Assembly (NCBI RefSeq): GCF_030064165.1
Contig: NZ_CP125947.1
Span: forward strand, 1,984,001 to 2,048,000
Direction: 5' to 3'
Source of the DNA: Comamonas resistens
Lineage (GTDB): Bacteria > Pseudomonadota > Gammaproteobacteria > Burkholderiales > Burkholderiaceae_C
Length of the DNA: 64,000 bases
The first letter of the stretch is position 1; every line of letters begins with the position of its first letter. Below, piece by piece: positions 17,005-25,718 of the stretch. The notes beneath the pieces are model-generated. The model ran no database searches, had not been told where the DNA came from, and was given only the letters and a program-made list of their open reading frames with translations. The position numbers and the translations under genes were made by a program.

Positions 17005-17894
17005 TGTACCAATCCGTATTCCGTACCGCATTGTTTGCGGGGCAGGTGGTGGTGGTGACCGGTGGCGGCTCGGGCATCGGCCGCTGCGTTGCGCACGAGC
17101 TGGCATCCCTGGGCGCCACAGTTGCCTTGGTGGGGCGCAATCAGGACAAGCTGGAGGCGGTTCAAGCCGAGCTGCAGCAGGCCGCAGTACCGGAGGCTAG
17201 GGTCAGCCGGCACAGCGCGGATATACGGGATGAGGCTGCCGTCAAAGCGCTGGTGGCCGAGGTTCTGGCCCGCCACGGGCGCATCGACGCCCTGGTCAAC
17301 AACGCGGGCGGGCAATACATCGCGCCCCTGGCCAGCATCGGCGCCAAGGGCTGGCAGGCTGTGCTGGATACCAACCTCACGGGCGGCTTTTTGATGGCGC
17401 GTGAGTGCTTTGTGCAACACATGGCAGAGCATGGCGGCTCCATCGTCAACATGGTGGCCGATATGTGGGGCTCCATGCCGGGCATGGGGCACAGCGGCGC
17501 GGCGCGTGCGGGCATGGTCAGTCTTACCGAGACGGCGGCTGCGGAATGGGCACCCCATGGCGTGCGTGTGAATGCGATAGCTCCCGGCTACATCGCCTCC
17601 AGCGGCATGGATCACTACCCACCGGAAGCGGCAGCCATGCTGCGCAAGATGCCCGCCACCGTGCCGGCGGGGCGCTTTGGCAACGAGGCTGAGGTTTCCG
17701 CCGCCATCGTGTTTTTGCTCAGTCCTGCCGCCAGCTTCATCAGCGGCACGGTGCTGCGCGTTGACGGCGCACGTCCCCAGGTACGCATGGGCATGGGGCC
17801 GGTGGCTGCCAGTGCCGAGGTGCAGCAGCGCCAGGCCGTGCGGGCCTTCGATGGCTTTGCGCTCTACCAGACTCCCAAGGTGTTCCAGTCATGA
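17004..17894 (+). CDS. SDR family oxidoreductase, PECR-like
   Basis: This 296-residue SDR has the cofactor motif TGGGSGIG and VNNAGGQY. The usual YxxxK is replaced by HSGAARAG, where the Lys is Arg. Peroxisomal trans-2-enoyl-CoA reductases show the same AARAG pattern, so an enoyl-CoA reductase role is more likely than a classical alcohol dehydrogenase. It is coupled to the TetR gene in front (TGATG) and to the carboxyltransferase behind (ATGA overlap, 17891-17894). In atu operons SDR genes (AtuB, AtuG) occupy similar places. Confidence 0.83.
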   Translation: MYQSVFRTALFAGQVVVVTGGGSGIGRCVAHELASLGATVALVGRNQDKLEAVQAELQQAAVPEARVSRHSADIRDEAAVKALVAEVLARHGRIDALVNNAGGQYIAPLASIGAKGWQAVLDTNLTGGFLMARECFVQHMAEHGGSIVNMVADMWGSMPGMGHSGAARAGMVSLTETAAAEWAPHGVRVNAIAPGYIASSGMDHYPPEAAAMLRKMPATVPAGRFGNEAEVSAAIVFLLSPAASFISGTVLRVDGARPQVRMGMGPVAASAEVQQRQAVRAFDGFALYQTPKVFQS

Positions 17895-19534
17895 ATGTGT
17901 TTGCATCGCAATGGAATGCGGCTGGCGAGCTGGCCCAGCAGCGCAGCGCCGCCACGCTGCAGCGTATTGCCGCTTTGCGCGAACTGGAGCAGCGCGCCGC
18001 GCAGGCCTCACAACGCTCCAAGCCGCAGTTTGAAAAGCGTGGCCAGTTGCTGCCGCGCGAGCGCGTGGCCCTGCTGCTGGACCCGGGTGCCTCCTGGTTG
18101 CCGCTGTGCTCTCTGGCAGGCTATCTGCAGGACAGGGCAGACCCTGAAAAATCCGTGCCCGGCGGCGGCATGCTGGCCGGCATCGGCTTTGTCAGCGGCG
18201 TGCGCTGCATGGTCGTGGCCAGCGACTCGGGCATCGAGGCGGGAGCGATCCAGGAAAAAGGCCTGGACAAGATGCTGCGTGTGCAGGAGATCGCGCTGCA
18301 GAACAAGCTGCCCTTCATTCATCTGGTCGAAAGCGCGGGAGCCAATCTCATGCGCTACCGCGTGGAAGGCTTTGTGCAGGGCGGTGCGCTGTTTCGCAAT
18401 CTGGCGCGCCTGTCTGCTGCCGGTATTCCGGTGATCACGGTGCAGCACGGTTCGGGCACGGCTGGCGGTGCCTACATGCCGGGGCTCTCGGATGTGGTCA
18501 TCATGGTGCGCGGCCGCTCGCGTGCCTTTCTGGCCGGGCCGCCCTTGCTCAAGGCGGCGACAGGTGAAATCGCCACCGAGGAAGAGCTGGGCGGAGCCGA
18601 GATGCACACCGGTGTTTCGGGTCTGGGCGAATACCTGGCCGAGGACGACCGCCAGGCCCTGGGCATGGCGCGCGAGATGGTGGCGCAGCTTTCTCAGTGG
18701 AAACAGCCTCAGACGCAACCCAGTCAAGCGCTGGCAGCTATGAAGTCAGGAGTTTTCGAGCCGCGCTTCAGTGCCGCGGAGCTGCTGGGGCTGATGCCGC
18801 CCCATCACCGTGAACCGGTCGATATGCGTGAGGTCATGGCGCGGCTGGTCGATGGCTCCGAGCTGCTGCTTTTCAAGCCCGGCTATGGCGCGGCCACGGT
18901 CTGCGCGCAGGCGCATCTGGGCGGCCATGCCGTGGGACTGATCTCGAACAACGGCCCCATCGATGTGGCGGGGGCCAACAAGGCCACGCACTTCATTCAG
19001 TGGATGTGCCAGCTCGGTCATCCCATCATCTATCTGCAGAACACTACGGGCTATATGGTGGGCAAGGACAGCGAGCAGGCCGGCATGATCAAGCACGGCA
19101 GCAAGATGATCCAGGCCGTGACCAATGCCACCGTGCCACAGATCACCATCCAGTGCGGCGCCAGCTTTGGGGCGGGCAACTACGGCATGTGCGGCCGTGG
19201 TTATGCACCGCGCTTTCTCTTCAGCTGGCCCGGCGCCAAGACCGCGGTAATGGGGGGCGAGCAGGCCGCCCGCACCATGCAGCAGGTCACGGAGGCCGCC
19301 ATGGCACGCAAGGGGCTGCCTGTGGATGCCGAGCAGCTGCAAAGGCAATACGAGCAGATCACCTCCATGTTCGAAGCCCAGGCCGATGCTTTCTATACCA
19401 GCGGACTGCTGCTGGACGACGCCGTGATCGACCCGCGCGACACGCGCGAGGTGCTGAGTTTCTGCCTGGACATGCTGGCCGAGGCCGAGGCCCGCAAGCT
19501 GCGCCCCATGCAGTTCGGTGTCGCCCGGATGTAG
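17891..19534 (+). CDS. Biotin-dependent acyl-CoA carboxylase, carboxyltransferase (beta) subunit, AtuC/LiuB type
   Basis: This 547-residue protein has the two crotonase-like carboxyltransferase halves. The oxyanion loops are GSGTAGGAYMPG in the first half and QCGASFGAGNYGMCGRG in the second. Together with the biotin carboxylase at 21634 it should carboxylate a 3-methyl-branched enoyl-CoA (methylcrotonyl- or geranyl-CoA-like). Substrate is not settled by sequence. Codons near 18724-18756 (protein QALAAMKSGVF) come from a copy of the dispersed GCAGCTAT element, in the linker between the two halves. Confidence 0.9.
   Translation: MNVFASQWNAAGELAQQRSAATLQRIAALRELEQRAAQASQRSKPQFEKRGQLLPRERVALLLDPGASWLPLCSLAGYLQDRADPEKSVPGGGMLAGIGFVSGVRCMVVASDSGIEAGAIQEKGLDKMLRVQEIALQNKLPFIHLVESAGANLMRYRVEGFVQGGALFRNLARLSAAGIPVITVQHGSGTAGGAYMPGLSDVVIMVRGRSRAFLAGPPLLKAATGEIATEEELGGAEMHTGVSGLGEYLAEDDRQALGMAREMVAQLSQWKQPQTQPSQALAAMKSGVFEPRFSAAELLGLMPPHHREPVDMREVMARLVDGSELLLFKPGYGAATVCAQAHLGGHAVGLISNNGPIDVAGANKATHFIQWMCQLGHPIIYLQNTTGYMVGKDSEQAGMIKHGSKMIQAVTNATVPQITIQCGASFGAGNYGMCGRGYAPRFLFSWPGAKTAVMGGEQAARTMQQVTEAAMARKGLPVDAEQLQRQYEQITSMFEAQADAFYTSGLLLDDAVIDPRDTREVLSFCLDMLAEAEARKLRPMQFGVARM
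18724..18756 (+). repeat. Fragment of the dispersed GCAGCTAT element inside a coding region
   Basis: TCAAGCGCTGGCAGCTATGA and the following bases resemble the right half of the intergenic elements at 39001-39050 and 53010-53060. It is read in frame and encodes part of the carboxyltransferase linker. Confidence 0.45.
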
Positions 19535-19607
19535 CTCTTTCGCATTCAAGGCTGGCCCGGTGCAGCCATCCCAGTTTTCCCAAACAGAACGTCAACGGAG
19601 ACAAGTC

Positions 19608-20786
19608 ATGCAGTGGACCCATGAGCATCTGGAAGTGCGCAAGACCTTGAAGCGCTATATCGACGAGCAGATCAACCCTCATGTCGATGAGTGGGAGGCA
19701 GCGGAAATATTCCCGGCGCACAAGGTATTCAAGGGTCTGGGTGATCTGGGGCTGCTGGGTCTGACCAAACCCGAAGCCTTTGGCGGCTCGGGCCTCGACT
19801 ATTCCTACAGCCTGATGATGGCCGAGACCCTGGGTCATATCCGCTGCGGCGGCGTGCCCATGGCCATAGGCGTGCAGACCGATATGTGTACGCCGGCGCT
19901 GGCGCGCTTTGGCAGCGATGAGCTGCGCGAACAGTTTCTGGCTCCGGCCATTGCCGGCGATATGGTGGGCTGCATAGGCGTGAGCGAGCCCGGCGCGGGC
20001 AGCGATGTCTCTGGAGTCAAAAGCCATGCACGCAAGGACGGGGACGACTACATCATCAGCGGCCAGAAGATGTGGATCACCAACAGCATCCAGGCCGACT
20101 GGATGTGCATGCTGGTCAATACCGGCGACGGCCCGGTGCACAAGAACAAGAGCCTGATCATGGTGCCCATGCGCGACGGCCCGAACGGCAAGCTGACCAA
20201 AGGCATAGAGGTGGCGCAGAAGCTGCGCAAGATCGGCATGAACTCTTCGGACACGGGGCTGATCTTTTTTGACGAGGTGCGGGTGCCTCAGCGCTATCTG
20301 GTGGGGCAGGAAGGCCAGGGCTTCATCTATCAGATGCAGCAGTTCCAGGAGGAGCGGCTCTGGGCCTCGGCCAGTGGCCTGGTCGCCATGGATGAATGCA
20401 TACAGGAAACCATCGAGTGGGCGCAGCAGCGGCAGATGTTCGGCTCCACTCTGATAGAGCAGCAATGGGTGCAGTTCAAGCTGGCCGAACTGCAGACCGA
20501 GGTCGAGGCGCTGCGTGCGCTGACCTATCGCGCCGCCGATGTCTATATGCAAGGCAAGGATGCGCTGCAGCTGGCCAGCATGGCCAAGCTCAAGACCGGA
20601 CGCCTCACGCGTGAGGTCGCAGATACCTGCCTGCAGTTCTGGGGCGGCATGGGTTTCACCTGGGACAACCGCATCTCGCGGCTGTACCGCGACGGCCGCC
20701 TGGCCTCGATTGGCGGCGGCGCCGACGAGGTGATGCTGGGCATCATCGGCAAGACCATGGGCCTGATCAAGCGCCCCGCGCACTGA
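19608..20786 (+). CDS. Acyl-CoA dehydrogenase, AtuD (citronellyl-CoA dehydrogenase)-like
   Basis: This 392-residue FAD enzyme begins MQWTHEHLEVRKTLKRYIDE and contains VSEPGAGSDVSGV, GQKMWITNS and FWGGMGFTWDNRISRLYRDG. The N-terminal region and IGVQTDMCTPALARFG resemble what I recall of AtuD-type citronellyl-CoA dehydrogenases. GGAGA precedes the ATG at 19608; the frame to 19518 overlaps the upstream gene. It would supply the enoyl-CoA substrate for the carboxylase subunits on either side. Confidence 0.88.
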   Translation: MQWTHEHLEVRKTLKRYIDEQINPHVDEWEAAEIFPAHKVFKGLGDLGLLGLTKPEAFGGSGLDYSYSLMMAETLGHIRCGGVPMAIGVQTDMCTPALARFGSDELREQFLAPAIAGDMVGCIGVSEPGAGSDVSGVKSHARKDGDDYIISGQKMWITNSIQADWMCMLVNTGDGPVHKNKSLIMVPMRDGPNGKLTKGIEVAQKLRKIGMNSSDTGLIFFDEVRVPQRYLVGQEGQGFIYQMQQFQEERLWASASGLVAMDECIQETIEWAQQRQMFGSTLIEQQWVQFKLAELQTEVEALRALTYRAADVYMQGKDALQLASMAKLKTGRLTREVADTCLQFWGGMGFTWDNRISRLYRDGRLASIGGGADEVMLGIIGKTMGLIKRPAH

Positions 20787-20797
20787 AGGAGCGCCTG

Positions 20798-21649
20798 ATG
20801 GCCGAAGTGCTTGACATCGATCGCCAGCCCTTGGGCAGCGGCTTCATGGAATGGTGGCGACTTAACTCGCCGCAGACCCGCAATGCCTTGACCGATGAAA
20901 TGGTGCAGGCGCTGGGCCGCCATTGCGAGCGAGCCCGTGAAGACGCGCAGCTGCGGCTGATTGTGCTGACCGGCAGCGGCGGGCATTTCTGTGCCGGAGG
21001 CAGTCTCGGCGGCTTTGCCGGCAGCATTGGCAGGCCTTTGATGCCTGGAGAGAGCGATCCGCTGGTGCAGCTCAATCGCGCGTTCGGCAGCTTGCTGCAG
21101 CAGCTGTCGAGCTTGCCCCAGCTGCTGGTGGCCGCAGTGCAAGGTGCCGCCATGGGTGGTGGCATCGGCCTGGTGTGCGTCGCCGATCTGGTGATGGCCG
21201 ATGCCAGTGCAGTCTTTGCCACGCCAGAGGTGACGCTGGGCATTGTTCCTGCGCAGATTGCCCCCTTTGTGCAGCGCAGGCTGGGCGATGGTCTGGCGCG
21301 GCAATGGCTGCTGTGCGGCCAGCGCTGGTCGGCGCAGCAGGCCTTGCAGGCCGGGCTGGTGCAGACCGTGATCCATGCCGAGGATGCTGCCCATTGGCAA
21401 AGCCAGCTGCAAGCCCATATGGAGAACCTGGCGCAGGCCGCACCGGCTGCGGTGGCTGCAACCAAGCGGCTGCTGGACGCTGTTGCCGCGCAAAGCCTGG
21501 ATGCCAGCCTCGATCAGGGTGCACAGGCTTTTGCGGCCGCGCTGAGAGGTACGGAGGCCGGTGCCGGGATCAAGGCTTTCGCCCACAAGCAGCCCGCACC
21601 CTGGGCGGTGTCGGGCGATGAAGGAGGCCGCTCATGCAACGAATTCTGA
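20798..21649 (+). CDS. Enoyl-CoA hydratase family protein, AtuE/LiuC-like
   Basis: This 283-residue crotonase-fold protein forms its oxyanion hole from GSGGHFCAGGSL and VQGAAMGGGIGLV. It overlaps the biotin carboxylase gene by 16 bases. Placed between the dehydrogenase and the carboxylase alpha subunit, it corresponds to the glutaconyl-CoA-type hydratase in atu and liu operons (AtuE, LiuC), which hydrates the carboxylated enoyl-CoA. The assignment to a specific substrate is inference from order. Confidence 0.87.
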   Translation: MAEVLDIDRQPLGSGFMEWWRLNSPQTRNALTDEMVQALGRHCERAREDAQLRLIVLTGSGGHFCAGGSLGGFAGSIGRPLMPGESDPLVQLNRAFGSLLQQLSSLPQLLVAAVQGAAMGGGIGLVCVADLVMADASAVFATPEVTLGIVPAQIAPFVQRRLGDGLARQWLLCGQRWSAQQALQAGLVQTVIHAEDAAHWQSQLQAHMENLAQAAPAAVAATKRLLDAVAAQSLDASLDQGAQAFAAALRGTEAGAGIKAFAHKQPAPWAVSGDEGGRSCNEF

Positions 21650-23631
21650 TTGCCAATCGCGGCGAGATTGCCTTGCGTGTCATGGCCACGGCCCGCCGCA
21701 TGGGCATTGAAACCGTGGCCGTCTACTCCGACGCCGACGCGGGCAGCCCGCATGTGCAGCAGGCCGATCAGGCCTATGCGCTGGGCGGGCTGACTTCGGC
21801 GCAAAGCTATCTCGATGTGGGCAAGCTGCTGGCAGCGGCAAAGGCCACGGGGGCGGATGCCGTGCACCCTGGCTATGGCTTCCTGAGCGAAGACGCGGGC
21901 TTTGCCCAGGCCGTGCTGGAGGCCGGCCTGATCTGGATCGGCCCGCCGCCCGCAGCCATACGCCAGCTGGGCAGCAAGGCTGCGGCCAAGCAGCTGGCCA
22001 AGGCGCATGACGTGCCCTGCCTGCCCGGTTATGAGGGCAGTGATCAGACTCATGAGCGCTTTGCCGCCGAGGCTGAACGCATTGGCTATCCGGTCATGGT
22101 CAAGGCCGTGGCAGGCGGCGGCGGCCGGGGCATGCGTTTGGTCGAAAGTCCAGCGCAGCTGCAGGCGGCGCTGGTCGGTGCCAGGTCGGAGGCGCTGGCC
22201 GGTTTTGGCAACGGCGACATGCTGGTGGAGCGTGCCGTCATGCACCCCCGCCATGTGGAGCTGCAGATCTTTGCCGATACTCAGGGCCATGTGATTCATC
22301 TGGGCGAGCGCGACTGCTCGGTGCAGCGCCGCCACCAGAAGATCATCGAAGAATCGCCGAGTCCGGCCGTCAACGCCGATCTGCGCGAGCGCATGGGCGC
22401 CTGCGCCGTGGCATTGGCCAAGGCCGCGGGCTATGTGGGTGCGGGCACGGTGGAGTTTCTGCTGGAAGGGCAGGACTTTTATCTGATGGAGATGAATACC
22501 CGGTTGCAGGTTGAGCACCCCGTGACCGAGGCGCTGACGGGGCTGGATCTGGTGGAGTGGCAGATTCGTGTGGCGCGCGGCGAGCCCTTGCCCTTGACGC
22601 AGGAGCAAGTCCAGTTCCACGGCCATGCCATCGAGGTGCGCCTGTGCGCCGAGGACGAAAACTTTCAACCCCATACGGGTGTGGTGCAGCATTTCCTGGC
22701 CCCTGACGCCACGAGCTTTGCACGCTCTGCCTTGCGCTTTGATCATGCGCTACGCACTGGCAGCGAGGTCACGCCCTATTACGACGCCATGCTGGGCAAG
22801 CTCATCGTCCATGCTCCATCGCGCGCGCAGGCCATTGACCAGCTCATCCATGCGCTGGGCCAGCTGGTGGTGCTGGGCCTGCCCACGAACCGCGCTTTTC
22901 TGATGCAGTGCCTGAACGACAGCGTGTTCAGGCAGGGCCAGGCCCTGATCTCCTATCTGGCCGCTGACGCGGCGCGCCTGCAGCAGCTGCTGCGTGAACA
23001 GCAAAGCCTGGCCCACCAGCAATGGGGAGTGCTGTGCGCTGTGGGGCAAGCACCGGGAGGGCTGGCTTGCAGCTATGCCCAGCAGCGCAGGCTGCGTCAC
23101 CGGGATCAGACCCAGGAGCTGACATTGCAGCCAGCCAGTCGCGCCAGCTGGTGCTTGGAAACAAAGGGCGGTGAGCCCGTCATGCTTCAAATAGATGAGC
23201 TGCTGGCGCATGGCTGGCGGGCACGCCGGGCTGGTTTGACTCAAACCGTCCACGCGGTGCCGCTGGGCATGGAAGAAGGCGCGGCTCACTGGCATTTGCA
23301 GGCCGGGGCCGTGGACTGGCTGGCGCAAGACGTCAGCTATCTGCCGCCCGAAGGCGCATCGGCTGCAGGGCAGGCCAGTGAGCTGCGTGCTCCGTTCAAT
23401 GGTCGGGTGGTGCAGCTACAGGTACAGGCAGGCCAGCAACTGCAGGTCAGGGAAACAGCCATCGTGATCGAGTCCATGAAGCTGGAGCATAGCCTTGGCG
23501 TGCGCGCGGACTGCGTGGTGGAGGAAGTGCTGGTAGCCCCGGGCCAGCAGGTCACGCCGGGGCAGATATTGCTGCGCCTTGCACCGCTCACCAAGGACAT
23601 GGCGAGGAACACAGGGGAGGGCCAGGCATGA
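21634..23631 (+). CDS. Acyl-CoA carboxylase alpha subunit: biotin carboxylase plus biotin carrier domain, AtuF/LiuD type
   Basis: This 665-residue protein has the biotin carboxylase N-terminus ILIANRGEIALRV, the ATP-grasp Gly-rich loop AGGGGRGM, EMNTRLQVEHPVTE, and a C-terminal biotinyl domain with the acceptor Lys in VIESMKLEH. The length equals methylcrotonyl- or geranyl-CoA carboxylase alpha subunits (about 660). It pairs with the carboxyltransferase at 17891. Within the BC-to-BCCP linker, the residues LQIDELLAHGW may derive from another short repeat fragment (weak). Confidence 0.92.
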   Translation: MQRILIANRGEIALRVMATARRMGIETVAVYSDADAGSPHVQQADQAYALGGLTSAQSYLDVGKLLAAAKATGADAVHPGYGFLSEDAGFAQAVLEAGLIWIGPPPAAIRQLGSKAAAKQLAKAHDVPCLPGYEGSDQTHERFAAEAERIGYPVMVKAVAGGGGRGMRLVESPAQLQAALVGARSEALAGFGNGDMLVERAVMHPRHVELQIFADTQGHVIHLGERDCSVQRRHQKIIEESPSPAVNADLRERMGACAVALAKAAGYVGAGTVEFLLEGQDFYLMEMNTRLQVEHPVTEALTGLDLVEWQIRVARGEPLPLTQEQVQFHGHAIEVRLCAEDENFQPHTGVVQHFLAPDATSFARSALRFDHALRTGSEVTPYYDAMLGKLIVHAPSRAQAIDQLIHALGQLVVLGLPTNRAFLMQCLNDSVFRQGQALISYLAADAARLQQLLREQQSLAHQQWGVLCAVGQAPGGLACSYAQQRRLRHRDQTQELTLQPASRASWCLETKGGEPVMLQIDELLAHGWRARRAGLTQTVHAVPLGMEEGAAHWHLQAGAVDWLAQDVSYLPPEGASAAGQASELRAPFNGRVVQLQVQAGQQLQVRETAIVIESMKLEHSLGVRADCVVEEVLVAPGQQVTPGQILLRLAPLTKDMARNTGEGQA

Positions 23632-24770
23632 CGGATGTGGCAGACCGCGAAATGCTCTATGACACCGTGCGCCGCTTTGCCACGGAATACATTGCCCCTC
23701 ATGTCACGGCTTGGGACGAGGCGGGCGAGTTTCCGCGCGAACTCTATAGTCAGGCGGCAGAACTGGGCCTGCTGGGCTTAGGCTATCCCGAGCCTCTGGG
23801 CGGAACACCTGCTACGCACGGCCTGCGCGCAGCGCTGTGGCTTGCGCTGTGCCGCCATGGCGCCAGCGGCGGTGTGCTGGCCAGCCTGCTGTCGCACAAC
23901 ATCGGCCTGCCGCCAGTGGTGGCACTGGGCAGCGCTGAACTGCAGCAGCAAGTCGTGCCCGAGGTGCTGGCGGGGCGCAAGATTGCCGCACTGGCCATTA
24001 CCGAGCCGGGAGGTGGCTCGGACGTGGCCGCGCTGCGCACCCGGGCCCGGCGCGAGGGTGAGCACTATGTGATCGATGGCGAGAAGACCTTCATCACCTC
24101 GGGCATGCGTGCCGACTGGCTGACAGTGGCCGTGCGCACGGGCGAGGAGAAAGGCGCCAGCGGTATCTCCTTGTTGCTGGTGCCTGGCGACAGCCCAGGC
24201 CTCGCGCGCAGCCGGCTCGACAAGATGGGCTGGCAATGCTCGGACACGGCCCATCTGTTCTTTGACGGCGTGCGCGTGCCTGCCAGCCATCTGCTGGGCG
24301 CCGAGGGTGAGGGCTTTCGCGCCATCATGAGCAACTTCAATGGCGAGCGTCTGGGCATTGCCTGCGGCGCCCTGGGCTTTGCCCAGGCCTGCTATGACGA
24401 GGCCTTGAGCTGGGCACAGCAGCGCAAGACCTTTGGCGTGACGCTGAACCAGCATCAGGTCATACGCCACAAGCTGGTGGACATGCAGCAGCGCATACGC
24501 AGCACCGAAGCTTGGCTGAATGCTGTTGCTGCGCGCGCCGATGCGGGCGACACCGGCGCGGACTGGGTGGGCGAGGTCTGCGTGCTCAAGAACCACGCAA
24601 CCCAGACCATGCAGCACTGTGCCGACACGGCCGTACAGATTCTGGGCGGCATGGGCTTTATGCGCGGCACTGTCAGTGAGCGCATCTACCGCGAGGTCAA
24701 GGTGCTGACGATCGGCGGCGGCACCGAGGAAATCATGAAAGAGCTGGCGGCACGCCAGTGGCATATTTAG
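23628..24770 (+). CDS. Acyl-CoA dehydrogenase (second in operon)
   Basis: This 380-residue enzyme has AITEPGGGSDVAAL, GEKTFITSG and the C-terminal ILGGMGFMRGTVSERIYRE. Its start overlaps the biotin carboxylase stop (ATGA). It differs clearly from the AtuD-like enzyme of the same operon, so two successive or chain-length-specific desaturations are likely. The closest functional group by eye is the medium-chain/isovaleryl type; the catalytic base was not assigned. Confidence 0.9.
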   Translation: MTDVADREMLYDTVRRFATEYIAPHVTAWDEAGEFPRELYSQAAELGLLGLGYPEPLGGTPATHGLRAALWLALCRHGASGGVLASLLSHNIGLPPVVALGSAELQQQVVPEVLAGRKIAALAITEPGGGSDVAALRTRARREGEHYVIDGEKTFITSGMRADWLTVAVRTGEEKGASGISLLLVPGDSPGLARSRLDKMGWQCSDTAHLFFDGVRVPASHLLGAEGEGFRAIMSNFNGERLGIACGALGFAQACYDEALSWAQQRKTFGVTLNQHQVIRHKLVDMQQRIRSTEAWLNAVAARADAGDTGADWVGEVCVLKNHATQTMQHCADTAVQILGGMGFMRGTVSERIYREVKVLTIGGGTEEIMKELAARQWHI

Positions 24771-24822
24771 TGCGAAATTGGGCTGAAACGCTTTTCTGTA
24801 AAGCGTTATCAGCTTCTATTTG
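24771..24822 (+). repeat. Dispersed GCAGCTAT-type element between two operon genes
   Basis: GAAATTGGGCTGAAACGC...AAAGCG...ATCAGC-TTCTATTTGA aligns with the elements at 38995-39050 and 59548-59605 (shared GAAATTG-GCTGAAA and AAAGCG blocks). It occupies almost the whole 62-base gap before the BKACE gene. Confidence 0.5.
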
Positions 24823-24832
24823 AGGAGCAAAA

Positions 24833-25699
24833 ATGTCTGAAAAAGCCATCATCACCTGTTCCATCACCGGCGTGCTGACTGATCCCGAGCAGCACCATGT
24901 GCCGGTCACGCCCGAGCAGTTGGCGCAGGAGGCACGCCGAGCCTATGACGCCGGGGCCTCCGTGGTCCATGTGCATTTTCGCAAGCAGGAGGCGGGCAAG
25001 GGGCATCTGCCAAGCTGGGAGCCCGAGGTTGCCAAGGCCTGCGTGGATGCCATGCGCGCAGCCTGCCCGGATCTGATCATCAATCAGACCACGGGAGTGG
25101 TCGGCCCCAACTACCAGGGGCCGCTGGACTGCCTGCGTGCAACCCGCCCAGAGATGGCAGCCTGCAATGCGGGATCGCTCAACTACCTGAAGGTGCGCAG
25201 CAACGGCCAATGGGCCTGGCCGCCCATGCTGTTCGACAACCAGCCCGCCAAGGTACAGGACTTTCTCGACGTCATGGCCGAGACGAACACGCTGCCTGAG
25301 TTCGAGTGCTTTGACGTGGGCATCGTTCGCTGTGTGGGCATGTATGTGGAAACCGGCATGTACCAAGGCCTGCCCGAGTACAACTTCGTCATGGGCGTGG
25401 AGTCCGGCATGCCGGCCGACCCTGATCTGCTGCCGATTCTGCTCAAGCTCAAGATCAAGGACGCGCCCTGGCAGACCACGCTGATAGGCCGTAGTGAAAT
25501 CTGGCCCACGCATTTGCGCACGGCAGAGCTGGGCGGCCATTTGCGCAGCGGGCTGGAGGACACCTTCTATCTGCCCGACGGCAGCAAGGTCACATCGAAC
25601 GCCCCGCTGATAGAGCAACTGGCCCGCTATGCGCGTGATGTGGGGCGTGATGTGGCAACGCCTCAGGAGGCGCGCCGGATATTGCATCTGGCGGCCTGA
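24833..25699 (+). CDS. Beta-keto acid cleavage enzyme (BKACE, DUF849)
   Basis: This 288-residue TIM-barrel protein of the 3-keto-5-aminohexanoate cleavage family starts with KAIITCSITGVLTDP. It has the zinc-binding HVHFR (His pair about 45-47), INQTTG, and the family C-terminal GRSEIWPTHLRTAELGGHLRSG (split at the turn). These Zn enzymes cleave a beta-keto acid with acetyl-CoA, giving acetoacetate and a shortened acyl-CoA. Its place in a carboxylase operon that shows no HMG-CoA lyase suggests it performs the retro-Claisen step (inference). Confidence 0.88.
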   Translation: MSEKAIITCSITGVLTDPEQHHVPVTPEQLAQEARRAYDAGASVVHVHFRKQEAGKGHLPSWEPEVAKACVDAMRAACPDLIINQTTGVVGPNYQGPLDCLRATRPEMAACNAGSLNYLKVRSNGQWAWPPMLFDNQPAKVQDFLDVMAETNTLPEFECFDVGIVRCVGMYVETGMYQGLPEYNFVMGVESGMPADPDLLPILLKLKIKDAPWQTTLIGRSEIWPTHLRTAELGGHLRSGLEDTFYLPDGSKVTSNAPLIEQLARYARDVGRDVATPQEARRILHLAA

Positions 25700-25718
25700 A
25701 ACGAGGGGCGGAGGCAGC

